Notes: a model not told the origin generated them from the sequence alone. A stretch of DNA of 64,000 bases from Actinomycetospora chibensis (GCF_028737215.1 NZ_JAQZAM010000013.1:124001-188000), one strand, 5' to 3'; shown: positions 28,488 through 37,936, counted from the stretch's first letter. Made by a program: numbers and translations.

Positions 28488-28815
28488 GCGCCGACCCGGT
28501 GAGACCGGCACCGGCCAGTCCTACACCGGCCAGTCCTACACCGACCAGTCCTACACCGACCAGCCCTACACCCCCGACCAGCCCTACACGATCCACCACG
28601 ACGTGGACACGATGGACGGTGAGGCCGGCGAGGCCCCGGCCCGCCGGCCCGGGCCCGACCCGCTGGGCCTCGTGGCCGGCCTGGCCGCGATCCTCGTCGC
28701 CGTCCTCGCCCTCACCGGCACGATCGCAAGCGTCGACCCGCGCTGGGTCCTCGCCCTCGGCGCCGTCGGCGTCGGGCTCGGCGTCCTCCTCGCGACCCTG
28801 CGCCGCCGCCCCTGA
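28480..28815 (+). CDS. Small membrane protein with Tyr-rich pentapeptide repeats
   Basis: A 111-residue protein translated from a GTG inside the end of the PspC gene. Residues 8-37 are a run of QSYT/DQSYT/DQPYT units (TGQSYTGQSYTDQSYTDQPY), followed by two transmembrane helices (LGLVAGLAAILVAVLALTGTI and WVLALGAVGVGLGVLLATL) and a short basic tail. No named family was recognised. Position at the end of the PspC module suggests a role with that envelope-stress system. The repeated Tyr residues could be interaction or modification sites, but nothing in the sequence proves this. Confidence 0.7.
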   Translation: MDERRPGETGTGQSYTGQSYTDQSYTDQPYTPDQPYTIHHDVDTMDGEAGEAPARRPGPDPLGLVAGLAAILVAVLALTGTIASVDPRWVLALGAVGVGLGVLLATLRRRP

Positions 28816-28822
28816 GAACGAC

Positions 28823-28865
28823 TACTGGCTGGTATCGCTCGCACAGCGAGCGATACCAGCCAGTA
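28823..28865. terminator. Bidirectional terminator with a 19-base-pair perfect stem
   Basis: The arm 28823-28841 is fully complementary to 28847-28865 around the loop CACAG. It sits between the convergent Tyr-repeat gene (stop 28815) and amine oxidase gene (stop 28895). No T-tract follows; the stem is far longer than a minimal terminator and may be a palindromic repeat element. Confidence 0.7.
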
Positions 28866-28894
28866 ATGCTGTGCAGGGTCAGGAGTGCCGGGGC

Positions 28895-30829
28895 CTACGA
28901 GTGGCAGTGACCGTTCGACGACGGCGGGACGTCGAGCGTGGGGTTGCGGTCGAAGAACCCGACGGGCATCAGCCGGAAGCCGGCGTAGTCGACGGGCATG
29001 ATCGGCCAGTCCTCCGGGCGCGGCACGTGCGTCAGGCCGAACGTGTGCCACAGGACGACGTCGGCGCCCCGGCCGTCCTCGTCGAGGGCACGGTCGGCCG
29101 CGGTCCAGGTCGGCAGGCCCGCCCCGCCGGCGTGCTGGTTGACGTAGTCGCCGGCCGGATAGCGCTCGTCGGCGTCGTAGGCGGTGACCCAGAGGTGCTT
29201 CGTCGCGAAGGCGGCGCGGCCGGCGACGACGGAGCGCTCGTCGGCGAGCAACGTCGGGCTCCCGTCGGACTGCAGGGCGTACGCGACGGGGCGGCCGTGG
29301 CGGTTGGTCGACTCCGGGTTGACCACCTGCCAGGTGCGGCCGCGGCCCGGATCGGCGAGGCGCTGGGCCTCGGCCTCGTGGGTCAGCCGCGTGCGCGACT
29401 CGGTGAAGGCGTTGCCCCAGGGGTTGTCCTCCCCCATCGGCAGGGCGACCACCTCGCACTCCTCGACGGCGTTGCGCTGGCCGTCGACGGCCATGTCCAG
29501 GCGCGCCGAGAACAGGTGCTGGTGGTAGGGCAGGCCCAGCCCCGGCGCCACCCGGGTCGCGAACGGGTGCCCCTCGGACGGGTACGCCGAGGTGAACGGG
29601 ATGCCGGTCAACTTCGACTCGCACGCGATCGTGCCGTCGAGGTAGAGGTACCAGTAGAAGCCGTAGTCGTAGTTGCCGATCGTGGTGAAGAACGAGATCA
29701 CCATGCGACGCTGCCGGCGGGTCTCCGACGCGTTCGTGAACAGGTCGGTGTGCTTCCAGAGGATCCCGTAGTCCTCCTCGTGCAGGCAGATCGCGTTGGT
29801 GATCGTGCGCGGCGAGCCGTCGTCGTCGGCCACCACGACGTCCATGTACCGGATCTCGCCGAGGCAGTCGCAGCCGAGCTCGAGCGAGTTGGCGTAGCGG
29901 GCGAACATGTACTCGCCGGCGTCGAAGTAGTTCTGCCAGAACCGCACGGGCGACGGATCGGCGTAGGGCACCACCATCTCGGCGATCGACGCCCGGTAGA
30001 CCACCGGCCGGCCGTGGATGCCGATCTGGTGCAGGGTCAGGCCCTCGCGCTCGTTGAACCCGATGCGCAGGTCCCAGCCCTCCCAGCGCAGCCGGTTGCC
30101 CTCGAGGGTGAAGCTGACCCCCTCGGGCTGGGTGATCTCGATGGGCTTCAGGGTCGTGCGTTGCGGGCCGACCTGCTCGGGGTCGTCGAAGTTGCCCGGC
30201 TCGTCGGGCACCGGCAGCGGCGCGTGGTCGATCACGCGGGAGACCTCGCGGGCGACGAGGTCGACGTAGGCGACGACACCGTCGACGGGATGCGCCCAGG
30301 GCGAGTCCTTCTCGTGGTCCTGGCGGAACCCGAGCACCCGCGCCATGCGTCGCCCGGTCTCCTCCGGGTAGTAGGCCCCGGCCGAGAGCGGCACGGCCCG
30401 GACCGTCGCCGGGTCGATGCCGCGGCGGCGCAGCGCGTCGCACCACTCGGTGGAGGCCAGGACGATCTCCTCCATGATCTCGAACTCGGAGTCGATGATC
30501 GGGAGCTGGCCGCTGGTCGCGGGGTCGAGCTCGACCGCCGCGTCGACCTCGCCGCGGGTCGCGGAGACGACGACGTCGCGCGAGGGCGCGCCGCTCATGT
30601 CGAGCAGCAGGACGCGGAACCGCCGGTCGACGCGGTCGCCGTCGGTGTGGGCGAGGACGGCCGCCTTGTCGGGCTCCTCGAGCCCGGCGAAGCAGTAGCG
30701 GACGGAGTCGCCGAGCATCCCGGCGTCGGCGAGCACCTCCCGGACGGCCCGGAACTCCTCGGTGGTGGCCAGGTCGAGCGGGTGGGTCGCGGCGTCGGCG
30801 GCGACGCTCCCCGGGGCGGTGGCGGTCAC
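28895..30829 (-). CDS. Copper-containing primary amine oxidase
   Basis: A 644-residue topaquinone enzyme oxidising primary amines to aldehyde, ammonia and hydrogen peroxide. The cofactor tyrosine is Tyr387 in TTIGNYDYG, matching the T-x-x-N-Y-D/E-Y consensus. The catalytic-base region NYFDAGEYMFARYANSLELGCDCLG is conserved. Copper ligands are HQHLF (two His) and the C-terminal HTFGLTHVPRPEDWP. Length and motifs fit phenethylamine/histamine-type oxidases of Arthrobacter. The permease gene directly upstream on the same strand (35-base gap) probably imports the substrate, making a small amine-utilisation operon. Substrate specificity cannot be read from sequence. Confidence 0.94.
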   Translation of the reverse strand: MTATAPGSVAADAATHPLDLATTEEFRAVREVLADAGMLGDSVRYCFAGLEEPDKAAVLAHTDGDRVDRRFRVLLLDMSGAPSRDVVVSATRGEVDAAVELDPATSGQLPIIDSEFEIMEEIVLASTEWCDALRRRGIDPATVRAVPLSAGAYYPEETGRRMARVLGFRQDHEKDSPWAHPVDGVVAYVDLVAREVSRVIDHAPLPVPDEPGNFDDPEQVGPQRTTLKPIEITQPEGVSFTLEGNRLRWEGWDLRIGFNEREGLTLHQIGIHGRPVVYRASIAEMVVPYADPSPVRFWQNYFDAGEYMFARYANSLELGCDCLGEIRYMDVVVADDDGSPRTITNAICLHEEDYGILWKHTDLFTNASETRRQRRMVISFFTTIGNYDYGFYWYLYLDGTIACESKLTGIPFTSAYPSEGHPFATRVAPGLGLPYHQHLFSARLDMAVDGQRNAVEECEVVALPMGEDNPWGNAFTESRTRLTHEAEAQRLADPGRGRTWQVVNPESTNRHGRPVAYALQSDGSPTLLADERSVVAGRAAFATKHLWVTAYDADERYPAGDYVNQHAGGAGLPTWTAADRALDEDGRGADVVLWHTFGLTHVPRPEDWPIMPVDYAGFRLMPVGFFDRNPTLDVPPSSNGHCHS

Positions 30830-30863
30830 GGTGCAGTCCTCCGGATCGGCTGGAAACGGGTGG

Positions 30864-32303
30864 TCACAGGGCGGTCTCGCGGGTGACGACGGGCGGCGTG
30901 CCCTCGCGCCGGGTGATGCCGACGGCCACGCCCGCGAGGGTGACGAGGACGAGCACGGCGCCGATCCCGACCGCCAGCGCCGTGGAGCCGCCGATGAGCG
31001 TCGGGAAGTTGCCGAGGGTGAGCACCAGGCAGCCCAGCAGCCCCAGCAGCCCCAGCAGCGGGGCGATCCGGGTGTTCCAGACGCGCCGGTCGACCCCGCT
31101 GCGGGCGAAGAACACGAGCACGGCCAGGCAGGTCATCACCATGAGGACGAGGACGCCGAGCGTCGCGGTGCCCGCCATCCACGCGAAGACCTGGGCGACC
31201 GGGTCGAGCCCGGCCACCGCGAACACCACGATGAACAGCAGCGAGATCCCGGTCTGGGTGAGCGATGCGACGTGCGGCGAGCCGTGGCTCTGGTGCGTGC
31301 GACCGCACGCGGCCGGGACGGCCCGGTGCCCTCCGAGGGCGTACCAGTAGCGGGCCGCGACGTTGTGGAACGCGAGGATCGCGGCGAACAGGCTGGTCAC
31401 GAGCAGGATCGTCACGATGTGCCCGCCGACGGGACCGAGCCAGTTCGTCGCCGTCGAGACCAGGAACGTGCCCGGGTTCGCCCCGGCCTCCGCGACCGCG
31501 GCCTCGTCGCCCCATGCGGACACGATGGCCCAGCTGGACACCGCGTAGAAGACCCCGATGATGACGAGCGCGAGGTAGGTGGCGCGCGGGATCGTGCGCT
31601 GCGGGTCGCGGGCCTCGTCGCGGAACACCGCGGTGGCCTCGAACCCGATGAAGCTCGCGATCGCGAACATGATCGCGATGCCCACCGCGCCCGAGAAGAT
31701 CTGGCCGGGGTCGAACGCCGCCGTCGAGAGGCCCTCCGGGGAGCCGCCCGCCAGGACCACCACGACGTCGAGCACCACCACGATCGCGATCTCCGCGATC
31801 AGCAGCACGCCGAGGACCCGGCTGGAGAGCTCGATGTGGCGGTAGCCGAGGACGGCGACCACGGCGATCACCGCGATCGTCCAGACCCACCACGGCACGC
31901 TCGGACCGCCGTAGCTGGTGACGAGCTCGTCGATCGCCGCGCCGATGTAGCCGTAGACCGCGAGCTGGACGGCGGTGTACGTGGCGAGCGCGAGGAACGC
32001 CGCGCCCATCCCGAGCGGCCGCCCGAGACCGTGGCGCACGTAGGTGAAGAAGGCGCCGGCGTCGGGGACGTGCGGGCTCATCGCGCAGAACCCGACGGCG
32101 AAGAGCAGGAGCACCACCGCGCACAGCACGAAGGTGGCCGGGAAGGCGGCGCCGTTCCCGGCCCCGACCCCCAGCGGGATGGTGCCCGCGATGACGGTCA
32201 GCGGGGCGGCCGCCGCGACGACCATGAAGACGATGGCACCGACCCCGAGGGTGCCGGACAGGCGTGTGGCGGGCGCGTGGGCGGATTCGGTGGGCGCGGC
32301 CAT
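30864..32303 (-). CDS. APC-superfamily amino acid/amine permease
   Basis: A 479-residue transporter with about 12 helices. The first helix segment GTLGVGAIVFMVVAAAAPLTVIAG is the usual APC signature, and FIGFEATAVFRDEARDPQRTIPRA is the conserved loop after helix 6 found in amino acid/polyamine permeases. It precedes the amine oxidase gene on the same strand, so its cargo is likely the amine substrate. The divergent gap of 294 bases to the next permease (32304-32597) contains no gene. Confidence 0.88.
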   Translation of the reverse strand: MAAPTESAHAPATRLSGTLGVGAIVFMVVAAAAPLTVIAGTIPLGVGAGNGAAFPATFVLCAVVLLLFAVGFCAMSPHVPDAGAFFTYVRHGLGRPLGMGAAFLALATYTAVQLAVYGYIGAAIDELVTSYGGPSVPWWVWTIAVIAVVAVLGYRHIELSSRVLGVLLIAEIAIVVVLDVVVVLAGGSPEGLSTAAFDPGQIFSGAVGIAIMFAIASFIGFEATAVFRDEARDPQRTIPRATYLALVIIGVFYAVSSWAIVSAWGDEAAVAEAGANPGTFLVSTATNWLGPVGGHIVTILLVTSLFAAILAFHNVAARYWYALGGHRAVPAACGRTHQSHGSPHVASLTQTGISLLFIVVFAVAGLDPVAQVFAWMAGTATLGVLVLMVMTCLAVLVFFARSGVDRRVWNTRIAPLLGLLGLLGCLVLTLGNFPTLIGGSTALAVGIGAVLVLVTLAGVAVGITRREGTPPVVTRETAL

Positions 32304-32597
32304 GGCGACTCCCGGGAATCGGAGGAAAGGGGCCGAGGAGAATGTCGCGGGTCACGTTTGCGGAGGCGTTCCCGCGGGGTCAACCCCTCGTTGAGCTGCG
32401 CGGGGTCCGGAGAGATCCGAACTCCCACGAATCCACGTCGTGACCTTCGATCGTTCTCCGAACGGAGATCGGCCATTCGCGCGGAGCCGTCGGAATGAGA
32501 ATCGCGGCGGGTCGTTTCTCGTTCGGAGGACGAGTTCGTCGCCGTGACGGGGCTCCGGCCCTACGGTGACGGGCGTGCCGACGCCCGGAGGTCCGCC

Positions 32598-34052
32598 GTG
32601 ACGCGCATCCCCGTGCTGCGGTCGCGCTCGCCGGTGGCCGGGCTGCGCCGTCGCTCCCTGCGCCCGCCGGGGGTCTTCGCCCAGTCCGTGGCCACCACCG
32701 CCCCGGCCGGCGCGATGGCCTCGACCCCGCTGCTCGTCATCGCCGCCGCCGGCAACGGGGCGCTCTGGTCGTTCGCGATCGCCGCCGTCGTGGTCGGGCT
32801 GGTCGCCGCGTGCATCACGGTCTTCGCGCGACGGATGGCCGCGGCCGGCGGTCTCTACAGCTTCACCGCGCAGGGGCTGGGCCCCGGCGGCGCCTACGCC
32901 TGCGCGGTGGCGATGGTCGTGGGGTACGGGATGCTCGTCGCCGTCACGTTCGCCGGCGTCTCCTGGTACGGCGGCGCGCTCGTGGCGCGGCTCGCGGGGG
33001 GCGGCGACGCGTTCGCCGCTGGCGTCGGCGTCGCGCTCGTCGTCGTCCTCGCGATCACGGTGGCGGTGGGCGCGGTCCGGGGTGTCCGTCTGGCCGGGCG
33101 GGTGATGCTGGTGATCGAGGCCGTGTCGATCGGCCTCATCCTCGTGGTGCTCGTCGCGCTCGCCCTGACCACGGCCCCCGGCACGCCGCCGGCCCCGGTG
33201 GGCGCCGGGTCCGGGTCGGGGCTGGGTGGACCCGGGCTGGGCGGCATCGCTGTCGGCGTGCTGCCGGCGCTGGCCGCGTTCATCGGGTTCGACAGCGCCG
33301 CGTCGCTGGGCGTCGAGGCCCGCAGGCCGTTCGCATCGATCCCCCGGGCCATCACCACCACGGCCGCCGTGGCCGCCGTGCTCTACCTCGTGGCGACCCT
33401 CGTGCAGCTGGCCACGCCGGGCGGCGCGGGCCGCGCCACGAGCCCGACGTCGGGCGTCCCGGCGACCGTCGGGGACCTCAGCTGGGCCTCGGTCGGAATG
33501 GACGTCGGCATCGTGGCCTCCTTCGGCGCGTGTGCGCTGGCCGCGCTGAACACGCTGGTCCGCGTGCTGTTCTCGCTGGCCCGCGAGGGCGTGGCACCCG
33601 CGGCGCTCGGGCGCACCCACCGTCGCCACCTGACACCGGCCGTCGCGGTGTGGGTCACGGTGCCGGTGCCGGCGGCCGTGGTGGTGGTCGGCACCGCCGC
33701 CGGCGTCGCGCCCGCGACGGTGTTCGGCGGGCTGGTCGCGGTGGCCACCCTCGGCTTCCTCGCCGCCTACCTGCTGGTGTGCCTCGCCGCGCCCCGGTTC
33801 CTCGCCCGCATCGGCGAGCTCACCGGCGGGGTCGTCGTGGCCTCGGTGCTCGCGTCGGCCGCGCTCGTCGCCACCGTCGTCGTGGTGGTGCTCCACGCGA
33901 GCGCCGGCCTGCTGATCACCCTGGCGGGCCTGCTCGTTCTCGGCGCCGGCGGCTGGGTGGTCCTGCGTCGGCGCCGCGGGGCGGCCCTGCGGGGGATGGG
34001 CGTGTACGACGAGACCACCACCGCCGACGTCCTCGCCGCGGGACCCCGGTGA
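32598..34052 (+). CDS. APC-superfamily permease
   Basis: A 484-residue transporter of the amino acid/polyamine family with about 12 helices. Diagnostic stretches are TTAPAGAMASTPLLVI at the first helix, AAAGGLYSFTAQGLGPGGAY, and FIGFDSAASLGVEARRPFASIPRAI, the usual post-helix-6 loop. GTG 32598 has GGAGG at 32587-32591. Its stop overlaps the start of the IclR-like regulator (GTGA at 34049-34052), so the two form an operon. The cargo is unknown; the neighbourhood suggests amines, amides or urea derivatives. Confidence 0.85.
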   Translation: MTRIPVLRSRSPVAGLRRRSLRPPGVFAQSVATTAPAGAMASTPLLVIAAAGNGALWSFAIAAVVVGLVAACITVFARRMAAAGGLYSFTAQGLGPGGAYACAVAMVVGYGMLVAVTFAGVSWYGGALVARLAGGGDAFAAGVGVALVVVLAITVAVGAVRGVRLAGRVMLVIEAVSIGLILVVLVALALTTAPGTPPAPVGAGSGSGLGGPGLGGIAVGVLPALAAFIGFDSAASLGVEARRPFASIPRAITTTAAVAAVLYLVATLVQLATPGGAGRATSPTSGVPATVGDLSWASVGMDVGIVASFGACALAALNTLVRVLFSLAREGVAPAALGRTHRRHLTPAVAVWVTVPVPAAVVVVGTAAGVAPATVFGGLVAVATLGFLAAYLLVCLAAPRFLARIGELTGGVVVASVLASAALVATVVVVVLHASAGLLITLAGLLVLGAGGWVVLRRRRGAALRGMGVYDETTTADVLAAGPR

Positions 34053-34780
34053 CCTCGCCGATCAGCGGGCGGCAGCCCCAGGCGGTGCGCAGCGCGCTGC
34101 TCATCCTCGAGGAGGTGGCCGCGGCCGGGGTCGGCGTCACCGCGAAGGAGATCTCCGCCGCACTGCGGATCCCGCCGGCCACGACCTACCGGCTGCTCAA
34201 CCTGCTCGTCGCCGAGGAGTACCTCGTGCGGCTGCCCGACCTCGGCGGCTTCGCCCTCGGCCGGCGCATCGCGAACCTCGCGCCCGCGCCCCTCTCCGCC
34301 CCGACCGCCGCGCGCGACGTGATGCGCCGGCTGCGCGAGCGCGTCCGCTGGGGCGCCCACCTCGTCGCCTACGACCGGCACCGGTTCCTGTTCGTCGACC
34401 CCGACCCCGACCACCCGCCGACCGACGCCGACGAGCTCGCCCGCCACCCGCACGCCAACGGGCTCGGCCGCCTGCTGCTCGCCGAGCACGACGAGCTCCC
34501 CGACGGCCCGCTCGCCCGCCTGACCCCGCGGACGGTGGTGGACCGCGACGAGCTCGAGGTCGCGCTCGTCGAGGTCGCGCGCACCGGCCTCGCCCGCCAG
34601 TGCGGCGAGTTCCACGCCGCCCGGGGCTGCCTCGCCGTCGCGATCCGCGCGCCCGGCGACGGCCGCCTCGTCGCGGGCCTCGCCCTCACCGGCCCCGCCG
34701 ACCGCGTCGCAGCGCCCAACACCGAGCTGATCGAGCTCCTCCGCGAGCACGCGGCGGAGCTGGCCCCGCTGCTCGCCTGA
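34049..34780 (+). CDS. IclR-type transcriptional regulator
   Basis: A 243-residue regulator with an N-terminal winged helix-turn-helix (AVRSALLILEEVAAAGVGVTAKEISAALRIPPATTYRLLNLLVAEEYLVRL) and a C-terminal effector domain resembling IclR (HANGLGRLLLAEH, VARTGLARQCGEFHAARGCLAVAIRAP). It is co-translated with the permease through a GTGA overlap and probably controls that transporter in response to its cargo. A weak hairpin (34790-34829) closes the operon. Confidence 0.85.
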   Translation: MTSPISGRQPQAVRSALLILEEVAAAGVGVTAKEISAALRIPPATTYRLLNLLVAEEYLVRLPDLGGFALGRRIANLAPAPLSAPTAARDVMRRLRERVRWGAHLVAYDRHRFLFVDPDPDHPPTDADELARHPHANGLGRLLLAEHDELPDGPLARLTPRTVVDRDELEVALVEVARTGLARQCGEFHAARGCLAVAIRAPGDGRLVAGLALTGPADRVAAPNTELIELLREHAAELAPLLA

Positions 34781-34789
34781 CCTACCAGC

Positions 34790-34829
34790 CTGGGGGCCCG
34801 CTGACGTCCAGCAGCAGGAAATCCCCCAG
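34790..34829. terminator. Candidate bidirectional terminator
   Basis: CTGGGGG (34790-34796) pairs with CCCCCAG (34823-34829), with a possible inner GCTG/CAGC stem. It exactly fills the 50-base gap between the convergent IclR-like gene and the flavin monooxygenase gene. Confidence 0.45.
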
Positions 34830-34830
34830 C

Positions 34831-36054
34831 TCAGGGTGCGGCGGCCGCGATCACCGGCACCGGTGCCGGCACGTCGACGCGGTTGCGCCGCCCGGCGAGC
34901 CGCGGGAAGCCCGGCAGGCGGGACAGTACGCGCAGCACCGGCGGCGGGCCGGGATCGCCGTTGCCGATGCGCTCGGCCGCGGCGCGCTCCGTGCGCACCT
35001 GGGCCCGCTGCTCGCGCTCGACGGCCGGGCGGCGCGCGGCCTCGAGGCCCGCCGCGGCGTCGTCGAGCTGACGCGGCGACGGCGGGGTCCGGCGCAGGGG
35101 ACCGACGAGACGGTTGGCGAGGTCGGCCGCGTCGGCGAGCGCGAGGTTGATCCCGTTGCCACCCACCGGCGAGATCACGTGCGCGGCGTCGCCGAGCAGC
35201 ACCAGCCCGGGCCGCGTCCAGCGCTCGACGGTGGTGATGCGCACGGGGAGCAGGGTGAGGTCGGCGACGTCGCCCAGGTCGTCGAGGCGCCCGGCGAGCC
35301 ACGGCAGGGCGCCGACGGCGGCGTCCCGCAGCGCGGAGATGCCGCGAGTGCGGACCTCGGCGAGCGTGCCCGCGCGGATCGTCCACCCGAGCTGCCAGTC
35401 GCCGCCCTGATCGAGCAGCGCGACGCTGCCGGTGGGCGTGCCGAACAGGTCGAGGCCCGAGTACGACGGGTCGTCGTCGCGGCGCGGCAGGGCGTGCCAG
35501 AGGATGTCGAGGCTCGCCCCCAGCTCGGTGACCGCGAGCCCGGCCGTCGCCCGGACCTTGGAGTTCCGGCCGTCCGCCCCGACGACCAGTGCGGCGTCGA
35601 GGTGGTGCTTCGCGGCGTCCACCGTGTACTCGACGCCGGACACGCGCCCGTCGGGATCGTGGCGCAGCGAGGAGAACCGCGCCCCCATGTGCACCGTCGC
35701 CCCGTGCGCGCGGGCCCGCTCGGCGAGCCACGGCAGGAACTCGGCCTGCGGGATCAGCGCGTAGAACGGGAAACGCGTGCTCGCGCCGCGGTAGTCGACG
35801 AGCGTCCAGGTGCGCGACGCCGTGTGCCAGCGGAAGGCGTCGGAGCGGGTGTGCGGTACCTCGGCGAGCAGCGGCTCGGCCAGCCCCAGCCCGTCGAGGT
35901 ACTCGAGCACCCCGGGCGCGAGCGTGTCGCCGCGGAAGCGGCGCGCGAAGTCGTGGCGGGACTCGAGCAGCGTCACCGACGCCCCGCCCCGGGCGAGCAG
36001 GTAGGTCAGGAGCACTCCGGCGGGACCCCCGCCGACCACCACGACATCGCTCAC
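34831..36054 (-). CDS. FAD-dependent aromatic monooxygenase-like oxidoreductase
   Basis: A 407-residue class A flavoprotein. Motifs in order: VVVVGGGPAGVLLTYLLARGG (FAD ADP-binding GxGxxG, residues 4-24), RGDTLAPGVLEYLDGLGL, VGADGRNSKVRA (DG motif) and LVLLGDAAHVISPVGGNGINLAL (GD motif contacting ribityl). These define para-hydroxybenzoate-hydroxylase-like enzymes, which hydroxylate a small ring using NAD(P)H and oxygen. GTG at 36054 overlaps the PucR-type regulator stop (GTGA). Substrate unknown; it is co-expressed with a regulator usually linked to purine or amine catabolism. Confidence 0.86.
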   Translation of the reverse strand: MSDVVVVGGGPAGVLLTYLLARGGASVTLLESRHDFARRFRGDTLAPGVLEYLDGLGLAEPLLAEVPHTRSDAFRWHTASRTWTLVDYRGASTRFPFYALIPQAEFLPWLAERARAHGATVHMGARFSSLRHDPDGRVSGVEYTVDAAKHHLDAALVVGADGRNSKVRATAGLAVTELGASLDILWHALPRRDDDPSYSGLDLFGTPTGSVALLDQGGDWQLGWTIRAGTLAEVRTRGISALRDAAVGALPWLAGRLDDLGDVADLTLLPVRITTVERWTRPGLVLLGDAAHVISPVGGNGINLALADAADLANRLVGPLRRTPPSPRQLDDAAAGLEAARRPAVEREQRAQVRTERAAAERIGNGDPGPPPVLRVLSRLPGFPRLAGRRNRVDVPAPVPVIAAAAP

Positions 36055-37223
36055 TCCATCACGATACCTCTCGACGATGGAGATATCTCGTCGCAGGCGA
36101 GCGCCAGCAGCAGGACCGCGGCGTCCGCCGGGACCGTCGGGTCCCGCCCGGTGAGCCCGGTGACGCGGCGCAGACGGTTCAGCACGGTGTTGCGGTGGCA
36201 GAACAGCGACGCGGCGGTGTCGGCCACCGCTCCGTCGACGGCGAAGCGGCGCACCGTCGCGACGAGCCGTTCCCGCTCCGCCGCGGGCACGCGGGCCAGA
36301 CCGCCGAGCTCGCACGCCACGAGGTCGGGCCCGACGTCGGAGAGTCGGGCCGCGGCGAGCGGGAGCCAGGCCGAGGCGAGGGTGCGGGGCTCGGCGGGCC
36401 CGCCCGCCGTGACGTCGGCGAGCTCGCCCGCGAGCCGGGCGCGGCGCGGGACCTCGGCGAGGCCGTGCGCCGTCGGTCCCACCCCGCAGCGCACGCCCTC
36501 GAGGGCGGCCCGCACCGGCGCGCCGTCCGGCCCCTCCCAGCGCGCGAGCAGCACGCTGTGCCGGCCGGTCGGCTGTACGTGCACCGGGCGACCGCCGGCG
36601 GCCAGGCGGTCCGCGGCCCGTCGGAGCGCGGCCGCGTCCCCACCCGCGGCCGCGGCGACGAGGACGTCGTCCCCGGCGTCGAGTCCCAGCGCGATCGCGG
36701 CCCGCCGGACGTCCTCCGGAGCGGGGTCGTCGGCCGCGAGGAGGATCCCGACCAGCGCCGTGCGCTCGCCCTGGCGCTCCCGCGCGAGCACCGCCTCCTC
36801 CTCCAGGTACGCGAGCCGGATGCGGGACGAGTAGTCCTCGACGACGGTCCACACGGTCTGGACGCGCTCGACCAGCAGCGCCGCCTCGTCCGGCGTCGCC
36901 CGTGCACGCAGGGCCTCCCACAGCACGCCGAAGTCCTGGCGGACCGCGGTGAGCAGGTCGTCGAGCGGCACGCCGCGGCGAGCCCGGTCCCGGCCGATCG
37001 TGGGCCCCACCTCGGCCAGCCGCTCCGGCACGGCGCGCCCCGCGAGACGGCCGAGCAGGTAGGCGAACGTGTCGTCGGCGTCGGCGTCGAGCCGCTCGGC
37101 GGGGACGAGGCCCCGCCCGTAGGCCGGCACCGTGCGGACCCGGTCGACGAACGCGACCCGCAGCGCGTCGGCGTCGTCGCGCACGCGCTCCACGAGATCC
37201 CGCCAGCGACGATCGTTGTGCAT
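36051..37223 (-). CDS. PucR/CdaR-type transcriptional regulator
   Basis: A 390-residue regulator with a long sensory part and a C-terminal helix-turn-helix of the HTH_30 type: RRFAVDGAVADTAASLFCHRNTVLNRLRRVTGLTGRDP. The HRNTV-N-RL core is the PucR-family signature. The family responds to nitrogen compounds such as purines, sugars diacids or amines. It is divergent from the urease-like operon (107-base gap) and co-translated with the flavin monooxygenase, so it may control both. ATG 37223. Confidence 0.86.
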   Translation of the reverse strand: MHNDRRWRDLVERVRDDADALRVAFVDRVRTVPAYGRGLVPAERLDADADDTFAYLLGRLAGRAVPERLAEVGPTIGRDRARRGVPLDDLLTAVRQDFGVLWEALRARATPDEAALLVERVQTVWTVVEDYSSRIRLAYLEEEAVLARERQGERTALVGILLAADDPAPEDVRRAAIALGLDAGDDVLVAAAAGGDAAALRRAADRLAAGGRPVHVQPTGRHSVLLARWEGPDGAPVRAALEGVRCGVGPTAHGLAEVPRRARLAGELADVTAGGPAEPRTLASAWLPLAAARLSDVGPDLVACELGGLARVPAAERERLVATVRRFAVDGAVADTAASLFCHRNTVLNRLRRVTGLTGRDPTVPADAAVLLLALACDEISPSSRGIVME

Positions 37224-37330
37224 CTGCCCAACCTAGGGCGCGCGGGACGCGACGAGGACGCCTTCCGTGCGCCGGACGGTCCGGGCACGCTGGAGCGCTC
37301 ACCACCGAGGCCGTCACCGGAGAGGACGCC

Positions 37331-37936
37331 GTGCACCTGATCCCCCGCGAGCAGGAGAGGGTGCTGCTGCACAGCGCGGCCGAGCTCGCCCGTCGTCGCC
37401 TCGCGCGGGGCGCCCGGCTCGGGGCGTCGGAGGCGGTCGCGCTGGTGTGCGACGAGATCTGCGAGCTGGCCTGGGACGGTCACGACCTCGACGAGGTGGT
37501 GCGGCGCGCGCACGGGATCGTCGGGCCCGACCAGGTGCTCGCGGGCGTCGCCACGACCGTGCCGTCGGTGCAGGTCGAGGCGCTGTTCCCGCACGGCACG
37601 ACCCTCGTGCACGTCGACCGGCCGTTCGGGCCGCCGACGCCCGAGGGCCCCGGCGCCGTCCGCCCCGCCGCCGGGACGGTCGAGCTCGCCCCGGGCCGGG
37701 CCCGCTGCGGGGTCCGCCTGCACAACGAGGGCGACCAGCCGGTCTGGGTCACCTCGCACGTCCCGCTCGACCGGCTCAACCGGCGGCTCCGCGTCGAGGT
37801 CGACGACGAGGTCGACACCGACGACGCCGACCCCGCGCGCCTGCGCCTCGACATCGCCGCCGGGACGGCGCTGCGGGTGGAGGCCGGGACGACGCGGGCG
37901 GCGACGGCCGTGCGCCTGGGAGGTGTCGCCCGGTGA
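37331..37936 (+). CDS. ureAB: Fused urease gamma/beta subunit (UreAB-like)
   Basis: A 201-residue fusion. Residues 1-100 form the gamma domain (MHLIPREQERVLLHSAAELARRR, LGASEAVALVCDEICELAWDG, VQVEALFPHGTTLVHVD), and residues 101-201 a beta-like domain (GTVELAPGRARCGVRLHNEGDQPVWVTSH, RLRLDIAAGTALRVEAG). Such fusions occur in second, accessory-poor urease loci of actinomycetes. The beta part keeps the HNEGDQPVWV-type core but diverges from the usual NTGDRPIQVGSHYHF motif. GTG 37331 with a GAGAGGA site. The stop overlaps the ureC-like start (GTGA), so the subunits are co-translated. Confidence 0.85.
   Translation: MHLIPREQERVLLHSAAELARRRLARGARLGASEAVALVCDEICELAWDGHDLDEVVRRAHGIVGPDQVLAGVATTVPSVQVEALFPHGTTLVHVDRPFGPPTPEGPGAVRPAAGTVELAPGRARCGVRLHNEGDQPVWVTSHVPLDRLNRRLRVEVDDEVDTDDADPARLRLDIAAGTALRVEAGTTRAATAVRLGGVAR

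Noticed and set aside
32381-32480. A tRNA-like T-arm on the minus strand (GGGAG-TTCGGAT-CTCTC) upstream of the permease gene
   Set aside because: No matching acceptor, D or anticodon stems were found, and the loop lacks the conserved A58; treated as chance.
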